Notes: generated by a model from the sequence alone, not told the origin. DNA of 64,000 bases from Pontibacillus litoralis JSM 072002 (GCF_000775615.1 NZ_AVPG01000001.1:124001-188000), one strand, 5' to 3'; positions 35,664 through 45,900 are shown, numbered from the stretch's first letter. Numbers and translations: made by a program.

Positions 35664-36659
35664 TTATAGCTTTTGATCATCTTCATGATCTTCTTTGTTC
35701 ATTTTACCAATTACATCACGCATATCTGTATCTGCTTCAATGTTTTTTAAATTGTAATAATCCATTATACCAATGTTTCCCGAACGAAGTGCCTCTGCCA
35801 TTGCTTGCGGAACTTCAGCTTCAGCTTCCACCACTTTTGCTTGCATTTCTTGAACTTTAGCAAGCATCTCTTGTTCTTGGGCCACCGCCATTGCACGTCG
35901 TTCTTCTGCTTTTGCTTGAGCAATATTCTTATCCGCTTCTGCTTGATCTGTTTGCAATATCGCGCCGATGTTTTTACCGATATCAATGTCTGCAATATCA
36001 ATAGATAGAATTTCAAATGCCGTACCTGCATCTAAACCTTTACTTAACACATTTTGTGATATCATATCTGGATTCTCTAACACTTTATTGTGATCTTCAG
36101 AAGAACCAATTGTACTTACAATCCCTTCTCCGACACGAGCGATAATCGTATCTTCTCCAGCACCACCGACTAGGCGATCAATATTCGCACGTACTGTAAT
36201 ACGGGCTTTTGCTTTCACTTCAATACCGTCCATCGCAACACCAGCGATAAATGGCGTTTCAATTACTTTCGGGTTTACACTCATTTGAACGGCTTCTAAT
36301 ACGTCACGACCAGCTAAATCAATAGCAGCTGTTCGCTCGAAGCTTAATTCAATATTCGCACGATGCGCGGCAATTAGCGCATTCACAACGCGATCTACAT
36401 TACCACCTGCTAAGTAGTGACTCTCTAATTGATTTGAATTTACGTCAATTCCCGCTTTATGAGCTTTAATTAACGGATTAATTACACGACTTGGGGATAC
36501 GCGACGTAAACGCATTCCTACTAACGTAAAGATGCTAATACGAACGCCAGCTGCTAGAGCACTAATCCACAGCATGACTGGGATAAATGTAAAAAGTACA
36601 GCTAAAGCAATTACAATAATACCAATTAATACAAGTAACATCAGTTGATCTGGTGCCAT
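35664..36659 (-). CDS. floA: Flotillin-like protein FloA
   Basis: A 331-residue flotillin-like protein (UPF0365) that organises functional membrane microdomains. A hydrophobic N-terminal hairpin at about 5-45 anchors it. The PHB domain follows ([40 protein letters not shown] near 165), and a C-terminal Ala/Glu/Gln-rich coiled coil (about 235-285) supports oligomerisation. It pairs with the NfeD-type YqeZ 21 bp upstream, and the two are predicted to be co-transcribed from the sigma-W promoter at 38039. Confidence 0.96.
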   Translation of the reverse strand: MAPDQLMLLVLIGIIVIALAVLFTFIPVMLWISALAAGVRISIFTLVGMRLRRVSPSRVINPLIKAHKAGIDVNSNQLESHYLAGGNVDRVVNALIAAHRANIELSFERTAAIDLAGRDVLEAVQMSVNPKVIETPFIAGVAMDGIEVKAKARITVRANIDRLVGGAGEDTIIARVGEGIVSTIGSSEDHNKVLENPDMISQNVLSKGLDAGTAFEILSIDIADIDIGKNIGAILQTDQAEADKNIAQAKAEERRAMAVAQEQEMLAKVQEMQAKVVEAEAEVPQAMAEALRSGNIGIMDYYNLKNIEADTDMRDVIGKMNKEDHEDDQKL

Positions 36660-36680
36660 TTGTTCATTCCTCCTAAAATG

Positions 36681-38012
36681 TTATTCTTCCTCTATTTCCT
36701 TAACTATTACCCGGTTTCCTTCTGTTTTCACAATTTTCACCGGCTTTCTAGCTTGTATAAAGCCTCCCTCTGTTACAACGTCAATTCGCTCTCCATTAAA
36801 TTCCCCAGTTCCGGATGGACGTAATGGGGTAACAGCCGTTCCACATAAACCAATTAACTCTAATCTCGTTTGAGAAGAAACGTAGCCTTGATCAGTGGAA
36901 GTTGCATCACTTAGTATAATATTTTTCAAAAGACCGTTCTCAAATCCAATTTTCTTAAATAAAATGTATGACGCAACGATAGCTACACATAACGCAATAA
37001 GTAAGCTTAGCGCCATTTGAGAATTATTGTCTGAAGCCATAAATAACGAACTCACAATCCCTACGCCCCCTATGGCCCCTAATATGCCACCAGGAACAAA
37101 TAACTCTAATATGATACATATAATCCCTAAAACGAATATAATAATCGTTTCGTATCCGGCTAATCCCGCAATATAATGCCCGTAAAAAAAGAGTAAAAGG
37201 GCTATAAGTCCCATTGAGCCAGCAACCCCAAAACCAGGCGTATATAGTTCTGCTATAAATCCAAGGCTAGCAACCGATAATAAAATGGGTATGACAAGTG
37301 GGTGAGTAATAAATCTAGCGATGCGTTCTGAAAGGGTTGGAGTTGTCTCCATAATTTCGGCATTTTCTAACTTTAATTCTTGCAACAATGCATTACGATC
37401 AGCAACTATTCCTTCCGCATAGCCAACATCAACAGCTTCTTTTGCACTCAACGTTAAATATTTACCCTTTCCAGCTTGGTACTCGGGTAAATCAATATCC
37501 GGATTGGCCATTGCTTCTGCATACAATGGATTTCTATCCCCGTTTTCTGCAGCGCTGCGCATTAATTTAACCCAATTTGATTGTGCTTTTTGACTAGCAG
37601 CGTTCCCATCAGATGTTATAACTCCTGCTGCTCCCATCGTTGCTGAGGATGTCATATATATATTGTCCGCATTTAATGATATGTAAGAACCAGCAGATAG
37701 CGCTTCATTTAAGACGAAAGCGGTGTTCGGTATTTCCAAATTCTGAAATAACGTTCCGATAGAACTAGCTGCATCCACTGCACCGCCTGGAGTATTCACT
37801 TCAAAAATAATATGATCCGCACCAGCATCACGCGCTTCATTAATGCTTCGTTCTAAAAATGAAGTCAACCCTTTCTCCACACTTTCTTCAACTGGAATCA
37901 CATATACAGTTTGACGATCCCCTTCCTCCGCTTGAATCGAGTACGAGAAAACGACATGACAGGCAAGTAAAAATAAAGATACTATCCACATCATTCGTAC
38001 TACTCGCTTCAT
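36681..38012 (-). CDS. yqeZ: NfeD-family membrane serine protease YqeZ
   Basis: A 443-residue long-form NfeD protein. A signal peptide (about 1-28) leads to an extracytoplasmic ClpP-like protease with nucleophile context EALSAGSYISLNADNIYM near 105 and HIIFEVNTPGGAVDAASSIG near 66. Four to six transmembrane helices follow (about 230-350), and a cytoplasmic C-terminal OB domain ends the protein (GTAVTPLRPSGTGEFNGERI near 392). It is the partner of FloA. RBS AAAGGAGG is strong. A sigma-W promoter lies 27 bp upstream. Confidence 0.95.
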   Translation of the reverse strand: MKRVVRMMWIVSLFLLACHVVFSYSIQAEEGDRQTVYVIPVEESVEKGLTSFLERSINEARDAGADHIIFEVNTPGGAVDAASSIGTLFQNLEIPNTAFVLNEALSAGSYISLNADNIYMTSSATMGAAGVITSDGNAASQKAQSNWVKLMRSAAENGDRNPLYAEAMANPDIDLPEYQAGKGKYLTLSAKEAVDVGYAEGIVADRNALLQELKLENAEIMETTPTLSERIARFITHPLVIPILLSVASLGFIAELYTPGFGVAGSMGLIALLLFFYGHYIAGLAGYETIIIFVLGIICIILELFVPGGILGAIGGVGIVSSLFMASDNNSQMALSLLIALCVAIVASYILFKKIGFENGLLKNIILSDATSTDQGYVSSQTRLELIGLCGTAVTPLRPSGTGEFNGERIDVVTEGGFIQARKPVKIVKTEGNRVIVKEIEEE

Positions 38013-38038
38013 AAGGTAACCTCCTTTCTAATATGGTA

Positions 38039-38064
38039 TACGTTTTTAAATTAAACATGTTTCA
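38039..38064 (-). promoter_or_regulatory. Sigma-W promoter of yqeZ-floA operon
   Basis: Minus strand TGAAAC, spacer of exactly 16 bp, CGTA. This is the full sigma-W consensus. In B. subtilis the yqeZ-yqfA(floA)-yqfB operon belongs to the sigma-W cell-envelope stress regulon, so both sequence and context agree. Confidence 0.88.
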
Positions 38065-38138
38065 AAAAATTTTCATTGGTCCTTCGATCCTTTATTGCCT
38101 CAACCTTAAGCATAGATAAACTTTGGGTTTATGTAAAT

Positions 38139-38167
38139 AAAAAACCGCCATAATATGGCGGTTTTTT
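38139..38167 (-). terminator. Terminator after yqeY
   Basis: Arms AAAAAACCGCCA / TGGCGGTTTTTT, 3 bp after the yqeY stop; strong canonical form. Confidence 0.93.
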
Positions 38168-38169
38168 AT

Positions 38170-38616
38170 TTAAGATAGGTGTTTTTGCACTAGTTGATTC
38201 ACAAGTGAGCCGTCTGTTTTACCTTTTACTTTCAGCATAACAGCACTCATTACCTTACCCATTTCTTTCTTAGAAGTAGCTCCAACCTCTTCAATCGTTT
38301 CTTTTACGATACTATCAAGCTCGTCTTCTGAAAGCTGAGCAGGCATATATGTTTGAATGATATCAATTTCTTTTACTTGTTTTTCAGCAAGATCTTCACG
38401 ACCTGCATCGCTAAATTCTTGGAGGGAATCTTTTCTTTGTTTTAACTCGCGAGATAAAACACTCAATTCTTCTTCCTCTGATAAATCATCCTTCCCAAGT
38501 TTGAAAGCTTCATTTTGTAAAGAAGCTTTCACCATTCTGATAACAGATAGCTTTTCCTTCTCTTTACTTTTTAAAGCTTGCTTCATATCTTGGTTCAGAC
38601 TTTCAAGTAATGACAT
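38170..38616 (-). CDS. yqeY: GatB/YqeY-domain protein
   Basis: A 148-residue helical protein ([32 protein letters not shown]-like C-terminal part, [19 protein letters not shown]). It is homologous to the tail domain of the amidotransferase subunit GatB and may act in tRNA-dependent amidation, but this is not shown. It follows rpsU by 15 bp, forming the rpsU-yqeY operon. Confidence 0.93.
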   Translation of the reverse strand: MSLLESLNQDMKQALKSKEKEKLSVIRMVKASLQNEAFKLGKDDLSEEEELSVLSRELKQRKDSLQEFSDAGREDLAEKQVKEIDIIQTYMPAQLSEDELDSIVKETIEEVGATSKKEMGKVMSAVMLKVKGKTDGSLVNQLVQKHLS

Positions 38617-38631
38617 TCAGTTTACACCCTC

Positions 38632-38805
38632 TTATTTACGCTTTCTAGCAGCTTCGGACTTCTTCTTACGACGAACGCTTGGCTTTTCGTAATGTTCACG
38701 CTTTCTGTATTCAGATAGCGTACCACTTTTAGATACACTTTTCTTGAAGCGACGAAGAGCATCTTCAAGGTTCTCGTTTTTGCGAACTCGAGTAACATTT
38801 GACAT
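38632..38805 (-). CDS. rpsU: 30S ribosomal protein S21
   Basis: A 57-residue basic protein, exactly the usual Bacillus length: [20 protein letters not shown] at the start and [11 protein letters not shown] at the end. ATG at 38805 is chosen for RBS GGGAGGG and family length. A good promoter lies about 70 bp upstream. Confidence 0.97.
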   Translation of the reverse strand: MSNVTRVRKNENLEDALRRFKKSVSKSGTLSEYRKREHYEKPSVRRKKKSEAARKRK

Positions 38806-38846
38806 GCTATTTCCCTCCCTCCAAAGCAACAGACAGTTTCAATATC

Positions 38847-38866
38847 GCATATGTATTAACATATGC
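38847..38866 (-). promoter_or_regulatory. Palindrome in the rpsU leader
   Basis: Perfect arms GCATATGT / ACATATGC with a 4-nt loop lie just after the predicted transcription start. It could be a 5' mRNA stabiliser, protein-binding site or operator. Confidence 0.45.
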
Positions 38867-38874
38867 CTTAACGT

Positions 38875-38903
38875 ATTATAATATATTCATTTCATTTGTT
38901 CAA
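38875..38903 (-). promoter_or_regulatory. Sigma-A promoter of rpsU-yqeY
   Basis: Minus strand TTGAAC, 17-bp spacer, TATAAT. Near-consensus, as expected for a ribosomal protein gene. Confidence 0.85.
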
Positions 38904-39032
38904 CTTATTTCCTTTCATTATTATGAAAGAATCACAAAAAAATAAAGCACCGTACACTAAACGCCCTTCAGAAAAATTTTTTCAATCATGAATAGCGTTC
39001 TTGTCCATATGATGATAAAGAGGTGACGGACT

Positions 39033-39980
39033 ATGGCAGATGTATTTACGTTATTTACTGTTTTTCTGTTTTTATTCTTATTTGGAATGACATTATTAAG
39101 AATTGGCCTTCATCAGTTTTCTTATCGCCATATGAAGAGGTTGATCATGAATTTCGTTGACAAGCCGTGGAAAGGCATGTTGATTGGCATTATCGCAACT
39201 GCATTACTTCAAAGTAGTTCAGGAACAATGATATTAACAGTTAGCCTTGTTGGCGCTGGCGTATTAACTTTTCAACAGTCCATTGGTATTATATTAGGGG
39301 CGAACATCGGAACAACGTTAACGTTAGAATTGTTCTCGTTCTTTTCACATATCCCACTATGGCCCATTCTCATTATCGGCACGATATTATTATGGTTCCC
39401 TTCCCCACTTTTATTTGGAATTGGTACGATAACGTTTGGATTAGGAACTATTTTCGTAGCACTTGATGGTTTCTCTACCCTTGCCTTGCCATTACAACAA
39501 TTCCCTCTCCTACTTGAAACGGTTCATTATACGAATGAAGAACCGCTCGTTAGTATAATTATTGGTACAGTTCTCACGATGATTATTCAATCTTCCACTG
39601 CTTCCACAGGTATAGCTATGGCATTTTTGCAAGAAGGTGTATTCACTCTCCCAGCAGCTATCGGAATTATGCTAGGGGCAAATATTGGCACATGTATCAC
39701 TGCTTGGGTAGCTTCTCTCGGTTCAAACCATGATGCAAAATTAGCTGCCTTCGCCCACATATGGCTTAACATCGCAGGCGTAGTTATATTTGCTCCATTT
39801 TTAGACCAATTAGCACATGTATCGACATTTCTAGCATCAACACCTGCACAGCAATTAGCACATATATCCGTTCTATTTAACATCGTTTCTTCACTGATGA
39901 TTTTACCAATTATTCATCACTTTACAACGTTCGTTTTGTTTTTACACGATAAAAAAACACACGCCCCTCCATCTATTTGA
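39033..39980 (+). CDS. yqeW: Na+/phosphate symporter-family protein YqeW
   Basis: A 315-residue PNaS-family membrane protein with the two QSSS repeats: LLQSSSGTMILTVSLVGAG near 55 and IIQSSTASTGIAMAFLQEG near 186. Each is followed by LGANIGT-type segments (ILGANIGTTLTLE, MLGANIGTCITAW). Eight or so hydrophobic helices are predicted. It lacks the PhoU-like tail of its relative at 7961. The location between rpsU and deoC is that of B. subtilis yqeW. RBS GAGGTGA precedes the ATG. Confidence 0.9.
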   Translation: MADVFTLFTVFLFLFLFGMTLLRIGLHQFSYRHMKRLIMNFVDKPWKGMLIGIIATALLQSSSGTMILTVSLVGAGVLTFQQSIGIILGANIGTTLTLELFSFFSHIPLWPILIIGTILLWFPSPLLFGIGTITFGLGTIFVALDGFSTLALPLQQFPLLLETVHYTNEEPLVSIIIGTVLTMIIQSSTASTGIAMAFLQEGVFTLPAAIGIMLGANIGTCITAWVASLGSNHDAKLAAFAHIWLNIAGVVIFAPFLDQLAHVSTFLASTPAQQLAHISVLFNIVSSLMILPIIHHFTTFVLFLHDKKTHAPPSI

Positions 39981-40001
39981 CGGATGTTCGTGTGTTTTTT
40001 T
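39951..40001. terminator. Terminator between convergent yqeW and deoC
   Basis: Arms AAAAAACACACG / CGTGTGTTTTTT, loop about 25 nt. It overlaps the yqeW 3' end and can work in both directions. Confidence 0.85.
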
Positions 40002-40010
40002 ACCCTTCTA

Positions 40011-40682
40011 TTAATATTCAGATGTTCCTTGACCACCTGATACGATTTCCATTCCAGCACTAGCTCCAATGCGAGTAGCACCAGCTTCGATAACTGCTTC
40101 TGCGCCTTCGCGGTCACGAACACCACCTGAAGCCTTCACACCCATTTCTGGGCCTACAGTTGCTCTCATTAAGCGTACATCCTCAACAGTTGCTCCACCA
40201 CCAGAGAAACCAGTTGAAGTCTTCACATAGTCAGCTTTAGCTTGTTTCGATAACTCACAAGCTTTTACTTTTTCTTCTTCCGTTAATAAAGAAGTTTCTA
40301 TAATGACCTTTGTCAATGCTTTGTCACCTGCAGCGTTTACAACTGCTTCGATATCTCGTTGAACGAAATCATAATCTTCCGTTTTTAATGCACCAACGTT
40401 AATCACCATATCAACTTCCGTTGCGCCATCTTCAATTGCTTGTTTCGTTTCAAATGCTTTCGTTTCCGGCGTTGTCGCACCTAACGGAAAACCAATAACA
40501 GTACAAACTTTTACATCTGTATCTTGTAACAACTCTGCACATAATGATACCCAATAAGGATTTACACATACAGAAGCAAAACCGTACTCCTTTGCTTCTT
40601 CGCAGATTTGCACAATTTTTTCTTTAGGTGTATCTGGTTTTAATTGCGTATGATCAATCATTTTAGCTAATTTAGCATCCAT
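40011..40682 (-). CDS. deoC: Deoxyribose-phosphate aldolase DeoC
   Basis: A class I aldolase splitting 2-deoxyribose-5-phosphate into glyceraldehyde-3-phosphate and acetaldehyde. A 223-residue TIM barrel. The Schiff-base lysine is in [15 protein letters not shown] (near residue 154). The other active-site Lys is in [10 protein letters not shown] near 183 and the Asp in [14 protein letters not shown] near 92. It lies between yqeW and mtaB as in B. subtilis. Confidence 0.96.
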   Translation of the reverse strand: MDAKLAKMIDHTQLKPDTPKEKIVQICEEAKEYGFASVCVNPYWVSLCAELLQDTDVKVCTVIGFPLGATTPETKAFETKQAIEDGATEVDMVINVGALKTEDYDFVQRDIEAVVNAAGDKALTKVIIETSLLTEEEKVKACELSKQAKADYVKTSTGFSGGGATVEDVRLMRATVGPEMGVKASGGVRDREGAEAVIEAGATRIGASAGMEIVSGGQGTSEY

Positions 40683-40815
40683 TCGTATCTTCCTTCCTTA
40701 AATTATGTTCTTAGTTGTCCGTACCTCTTATATCATAGCATTCTCATTTATAAAATGCTATAAAACGTTTCTATACGTTAGAGTGTACAGCACCTCCGTC
40801 GTTTCACACAATAAA

Positions 40816-40847
40816 GAAACCCTTCGCTTTACTAAACAAAGGGTTTC
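40816..40847 (-). terminator. Terminator after mtaB
   Basis: Stem GGAAACCCTT / AAGGGTTTC, minus strand continuing TTTATTG, 7 bp after the mtaB stop. Confidence 0.8.
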
Positions 40848-40854
40848 CATTTTA

Positions 40855-42228
40855 TTATGCATTCATTTCAACTGTTTCATTACGACTTGGTTCATCTAAA
40901 ACGCGTACAAATTCTCCAACATTGTACGGGTAACCAGCTTTCGTTAGTTTCACCCGAACGATTTGACCAATGACATCTTCATTCGCCTCGAATATAACTT
41001 TCAAATAATTATCCGTATAACCAACTAAACGCTGATCGTTTTCATCGTCTTTGAATTTCTCTTCAGGGATTACTTCTAACACTTCACCTTCATAAGAAGA
41101 AGCGTATTCCTTCGCCTGTTGATTAGAAAGCTCAATTAATTGGTGTACACGCGCATTCTTAATTTCTTCGTCGACTTGGTCGTCCATACGTGCTGCTGGT
41201 GTACCTGTTCGTTTTGAGTAAGGGAATACGTGTAGCTCAGAAAAGCCAATTTCTTGAATAAAACGATACGTGTCATTAAATTCTTCCTCGGTTTCACCAG
41301 GGAATCCAACAATGACGTCAGATGTAATTGCTAAACCTGGTAAAGCTTCCTTGATCCGATTTACACGCTCTTTGTAAAATTCTGTTGTATATTTACGACG
41401 CATACGCTTGAGCACGGTGTCTGATCCTGATTGTAGCGGAATGTGCAAATGGCGAACAATCTTATCTGATTCATTCAGTACATCAATGATTTCATCAGTA
41501 ATTTGGCTACCTTCAATAGAAGAGATACGAATACGTTTCAAACCAACTACTCGCTTATCCAATTCTCGCAATAATTTAGCTAAATTATAGTCTTTACGAT
41601 CCTCGCCATATCCACCTGTATGAATACCTGTAAGGACAATTTCTTTATAACCAGCGTCTACCAATTGCTGCGCTTGTTTAACAACCTCTTCTGGATCTCT
41701 TGAACGTAACAGTCCGCGTGCCCACGGGATAATACAAAACGTACAGAAGTTGTTACATCCTTCTTGTATTTTCAAGGAAGCACGTGTCCTGTCTGTAAAA
41801 GCTGGCACATCCATTTCTTCGAACACTCTCGTTTTCATAATGTTGGATACCCCATTAATTGGTTGACGCTCTAATTTATATTGCTCAATATATTCAAGCA
41901 TTTTCTTACGATCTTGAGTACCAACCACAACATCTACTCCAGGAATGTCCATAATTTCACCCGGAGAGGTTTGAGCATAACATCCTGTAACACATATAAC
42001 CGCGTTATCATTTTTACGAATCGCTCTGCGAATCACTTGACGACTCTTTTTATCACCTGTATTCGTCACTGTACACGTATTGATTACATATACATCAGCT
42101 TGATGATTGAAATCAACTCGTTCGTACCCTTCTTCTTTAAACATTTGCCAAATCGCTTCTGTTTCATAATGGTTTACTTTACACCCTAACGTATGAAAAG
42201 CTACGGTTTTACAAAGTTCTTTACCCAT
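40855..42228 (-). CDS. mtaB: tRNA t6A37 methylthiotransferase MtaB
   Basis: A 457-residue radical-SAM methylthiotransferase converting t6A37 to ms2t6A37. The N-terminal UPF0004 domain has three cluster Cys (TLGCKVNHYE, INTCTVTN, VTGCYAQ). The radical SAM motif GCNNFCTFCIIPWARG lies near 155. A TRAM domain is at the C-terminus. The RBS AAAGGATGA overlaps the end of the preceding small open frame. In B. subtilis mtaB is the last gene of the hrcA/dnaK operon; here a CRISPR array and terminators lie between it and rsmE. Confidence 0.96.
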   Translation of the reverse strand: MGKELCKTVAFHTLGCKVNHYETEAIWQMFKEEGYERVDFNHQADVYVINTCTVTNTGDKKSRQVIRRAIRKNDNAVICVTGCYAQTSPGEIMDIPGVDVVVGTQDRKKMLEYIEQYKLERQPINGVSNIMKTRVFEEMDVPAFTDRTRASLKIQEGCNNFCTFCIIPWARGLLRSRDPEEVVKQAQQLVDAGYKEIVLTGIHTGGYGEDRKDYNLAKLLRELDKRVVGLKRIRISSIEGSQITDEIIDVLNESDKIVRHLHIPLQSGSDTVLKRMRRKYTTEFYKERVNRIKEALPGLAITSDVIVGFPGETEEEFNDTYRFIQEIGFSELHVFPYSKRTGTPAARMDDQVDEEIKNARVHQLIELSNQQAKEYASSYEGEVLEVIPEEKFKDDENDQRLVGYTDNYLKVIFEANEDVIGQIVRVKLTKAGYPYNVGEFVRVLDEPSRNETVEMNA

Positions 42229-42235
42229 ATATATT

Positions 42236-42499
42236 TCATCCTTTCATTATATACACTAAATCAATTCCAAAAAATATTCTTATCGAAATCCGAACCAACC
42301 AATGTGATGAAGCACCGTTGATTTCCACGAGGGCTTTTTCCACAGGCATGGTCTCCACCTTACGTTCCAACGGTAGCATAAACGCCTTTTCCACAAACAT
42401 TCGAATATTATTTAATGCACTCATTCCGATATTCTGTGGAACAAAGCAATTATGAAATTGATTCACGGTAAAAATCATCAATAAAATTAATAATATCAT
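42236..42499 (-). CDS. Doubtful small open frame upstream of mtaB
   Basis: 87 codons with a hydrophobic start (ILLILLMIFTVNQF), an AGAGGG RBS and a TATAAT about 5 bp upstream of its ATG. It ends 7 bp before mtaB. I do not recognise the product. The stretch at about 42295-42370 (on the minus strand ACCATGCCTGTGGAAAAAGC, then GTGGAAATCAACGGTGC) resembles, from memory, degenerate copies of an interspersed repeat of Bacillaceae chromosomes, which would make the frame accidental. It may merely be the mtaB leader. Confidence 0.25.
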   Translation of the reverse strand: MILLILLMIFTVNQFHNCFVPQNIGMSALNNIRMFVEKAFMLPLERKVETMPVEKALVEINGASSHWLVRISIRIFFGIDLVYIMKG

Positions 42500-42917
42500 A
42501 TTATTATACCCTCTTTCTAACTTAATTAACTAATATTAATTTTTCATAGGAGCGATAGGATTATCACTATGCTGAACATTGTAGTAAGCCATTCGTGATA
42601 GAGCGAAAATATTAGCTATTTAGCAGAAGTGTAAAAGGTATGAGCGTCACGTACACTACACTATGACATCATGATTTAACGTAAACTCTTTTGGCTATCC
42701 TGTTGTTTAAAATCTAAGTAACTTCCAAATATAAGGGCAGGAAGTGAAATGGGTTTATAGCAGAGAAATCACACAGTACACAGATTTCTAATTAAACGGA
42801 CTATCCTTTACTAAAATATAGAAAACGAATGAACATCGTTTAAAGGATGCTCATTCGTTATTTTTGACTTATTTCGTTTGTCAACACTTTTAACAGTTCA
42901 TTGTATCGCAGTGTGCC
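42500..42917. other. Non-coding region between mtaB promoter area and CRISPR array
   Basis: About 420 bp without a plausible gene. It contains the strong hairpin at 42824-42859, placed to terminate the CRISPR transcript, and a small repeat GAAATC / GATTTC near 42764-42790. Nothing else is recognised. Confidence 0.5.
42824..42859 (-). terminator. Terminator downstream of the CRISPR array
   Basis: Minus strand: AACGAATGAGCATC / GATGTTCATTCGTT stem with one mismatch, followed by TTCTATATTTT. It lies about 60 bp beyond the last (trailer-end) repeat, in line with pre-crRNA transcription on the minus strand. The plus strand also ends in ATTTTT. Confidence 0.75.
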
Positions 42918-45900
42918 CTTACAATCCACACTCCCTATACAGAGAGTGACGCTGTAACAGCGTAATGACAGGAGGAATTAAAATATTTCAATCCACACTC
43001 CCTATACAGAGAGTGACCATTCGCTAAAATGAGTTCAGTGTGGATGGATTTATTTCAATCCACACTCCCTATACAGAGAGTGACCACCGAGCAACACAAA
43101 CCAGTTTACTTCTAAAACCATTTCAATCCACACTCCCTATACAGAGAGTGACTCCTTTAGCCCAGCGTATCTACTATTTTCAAATGATTTCAATCCACAC
43201 TCCCTATACAGAGAGTGACGCTATCTTTATATTAGTAGCTTCTTTTTTGTTACCAATTTCAATCCACACTCCCTATACAGAGAGTGACTATAAATTACGA
43301 GGGTTTAATTAAAAAATTAGGGATTTCAATCCACACTCCCTATACAGAGAGTGACAAATTTATAAAGCGATGGAAAACGTTAATGCAAATATTTCAATCC
43401 ACACTCCCTATACAGAGAGTGACGGATGAACGTTAATAATACGTTCGTTGTAGGTAGTATTTCAATCCACACTCCCTATACAGAGAGTGACGAAATAAAA
43501 CAATTAAAAGGAGAGTCCTAAAATGATTTCAATCCACACTCCCTATACAGAGAGTGACAGTAATTTCATAAACTCATCCTCCGAAAACGGAATTTCAATC
43601 CACACTCCCTATACAGAGAGTGACAGTTTATACTAGGTAGGTTGCAACAAATTCAATATTTCAATCCACACTCCCTATACAGAGAGTGACATTTAAATTT
43701 GAATCTTTAAAATCTGTGAAGGTTATTTCAATCCACACTCCCTATACAGAGAGTGACTTTTTAACGAAATATTTTGATGAAGATAAAATCGATTTCAATC
43801 CACACTCCCTATACAGAGAGTGACTCGTTTACTCATGTTATCACCCCATTATCTTGCATTTCAATCCACACTCCCTATACAGAGAGTGACGAGTTAAACG
43901 CATTAAAAGGAGAGTCCTAAAATGATTTCAATCCACACTCCCTATACAGAGAGTGACGAAGTACGGTGTTAATCTCAAAGACAACACTAAATTTCAATCC
44001 ACACTCCCTATACAGAGAGTGACAGATCAAGTGGCGTTAGTCGAGCAACTAAGCACGATTTCAATCCACACTCCCTATACAGAGAGTGACTTATTCTAGA
44101 CGACTTAGAAAGCGACGCCTCAACATTTCAATCCACACTCCCTATACAGAGAGTGACATATAAATGAATACATAATTGGAGGTAAGAGTATATTTCAATC
44201 CACACTCCCTATACAGAGAGTGACGGTATTGGGTCAGGCGCAAACAATTAACCGAGTAATATTTCAATCCACACTCCCTATACAGAGAGTGACCCATTTC
44301 TGGACTGTTCCATTTACGCTCAAGCTCCAATTTCAATCCACACTCCCTATACAGAGAGTGACAGATTGTGGCGGAGTTGAGCGAGGAGGCTAACGATTAT
44401 TTCAATCCACACTCCCTATACAGAGAGTGACTTTATAAAGGGGTTTTTAAAATGGATCGTATTAAAATTTCAATCCACACTCCCTATACAGAGAGTGACA
44501 AACGCGGAGTTGGCTATAGCTGATTTGAGAGAGCGAATTTCAATCCACACTCCCTATACAGAGAGTGACGGTCGCCGCTTTACGATAATGTGCTTCCAGG
44601 TGTGAATTTCAATCCACACTCCCTATACAGAGAGTGACCGTATCAGCCGGCCACCCCGACGTTTCTTAACGTGGGATTTCAATCCACACTCCCTATACAG
44701 AGAGTGACCAATCGAAAATATCACGGTGCCGATGGAGGGTGAGATTTCAATCCACACTCCCTATACAGAGAGTGACGCAATTGACCCTCTACCCTTATTA
44801 GGTGATTGTATTTCAATCCACACTCCCTATACAGAGAGTGACGTATCTAAAAGAAGACGGTTCATGTGGGTATCATTTCAATCCACACTCCCTATACAGA
44901 GAGTGACTAAGAAGAGCGGATTTAAGAGGTGCAGATTTAAATTTCAATCCACACTCCCTATACAGAGAGTGACAAGGTTTATGACATTAGTGCAATTGGT
45001 GCACCAATTTCAATCCACACTCCCTATACAGAGAGTGACTGGTTGGTTATTGTATCAAAAACACCGCTTGAAATTTCAATCCACACTCCCTATACAGAGA
45101 GTGACTAAGAGGTGCAGATTTTTGCGGTACAAATTTTAGATTTCAATCCACACTCCCTATACAGAGAGTGACTGGTTTGGATAACAGATTATAGACGTTG
45201 GTTAAGTATTTCAATCCACACTCCCTATACAGAGAGTGACGAAAATTCAAAGGTGTGAGCGCACCAACTACAGGTATTTCAATCCACACTCCCTATACAG
45301 AGAGTGACTGCGATAAAAAAGCGCTAGAGCGCAAAGAACAAATTTCAATCCACACTCCCTATACAGAGAGTGACGAGAGTGTTGTTTACAGGCATTGTCA
45401 GACGTAAACCATTTCAATCCACACTCCCTATACAGAGAGTGACATCTACGTTATTTACGATAAAATATGTACCCTTCGCGATTTCAATCCACACTCCCTA
45501 TACAGAGAGTGACGTAGAAGGGAATAGTTTTGAAGAGGTGACACAAATTTCAATCCACACTCCCTATACAGAGAGTGACGAGAAGCTGGAGCAAAAGAAA
45601 CAAAAAAAAGGAATTTCAATCCACACTCCCTATACAGAGAGTGACGGGATATCTAAATCAAAAAGGAGGTCAAGAAGATGATTTCAATCCACACTCCCTA
45701 TACAGAGAGTGACTCGAACAGCGCTCTGATTACATTAAATCAAGAACAATTTCAATCCACACTCCCTATACAGAGAGTGACATTATTACCTATCAAAAAT
45801 GGTTAATGCGTTTTTATTTCAATCCACACTCCCTATACAGAGAGTGACAGTAATACGCATAGTCATTTTCCTTCCTTATTATAATATTTCAATCCACACT

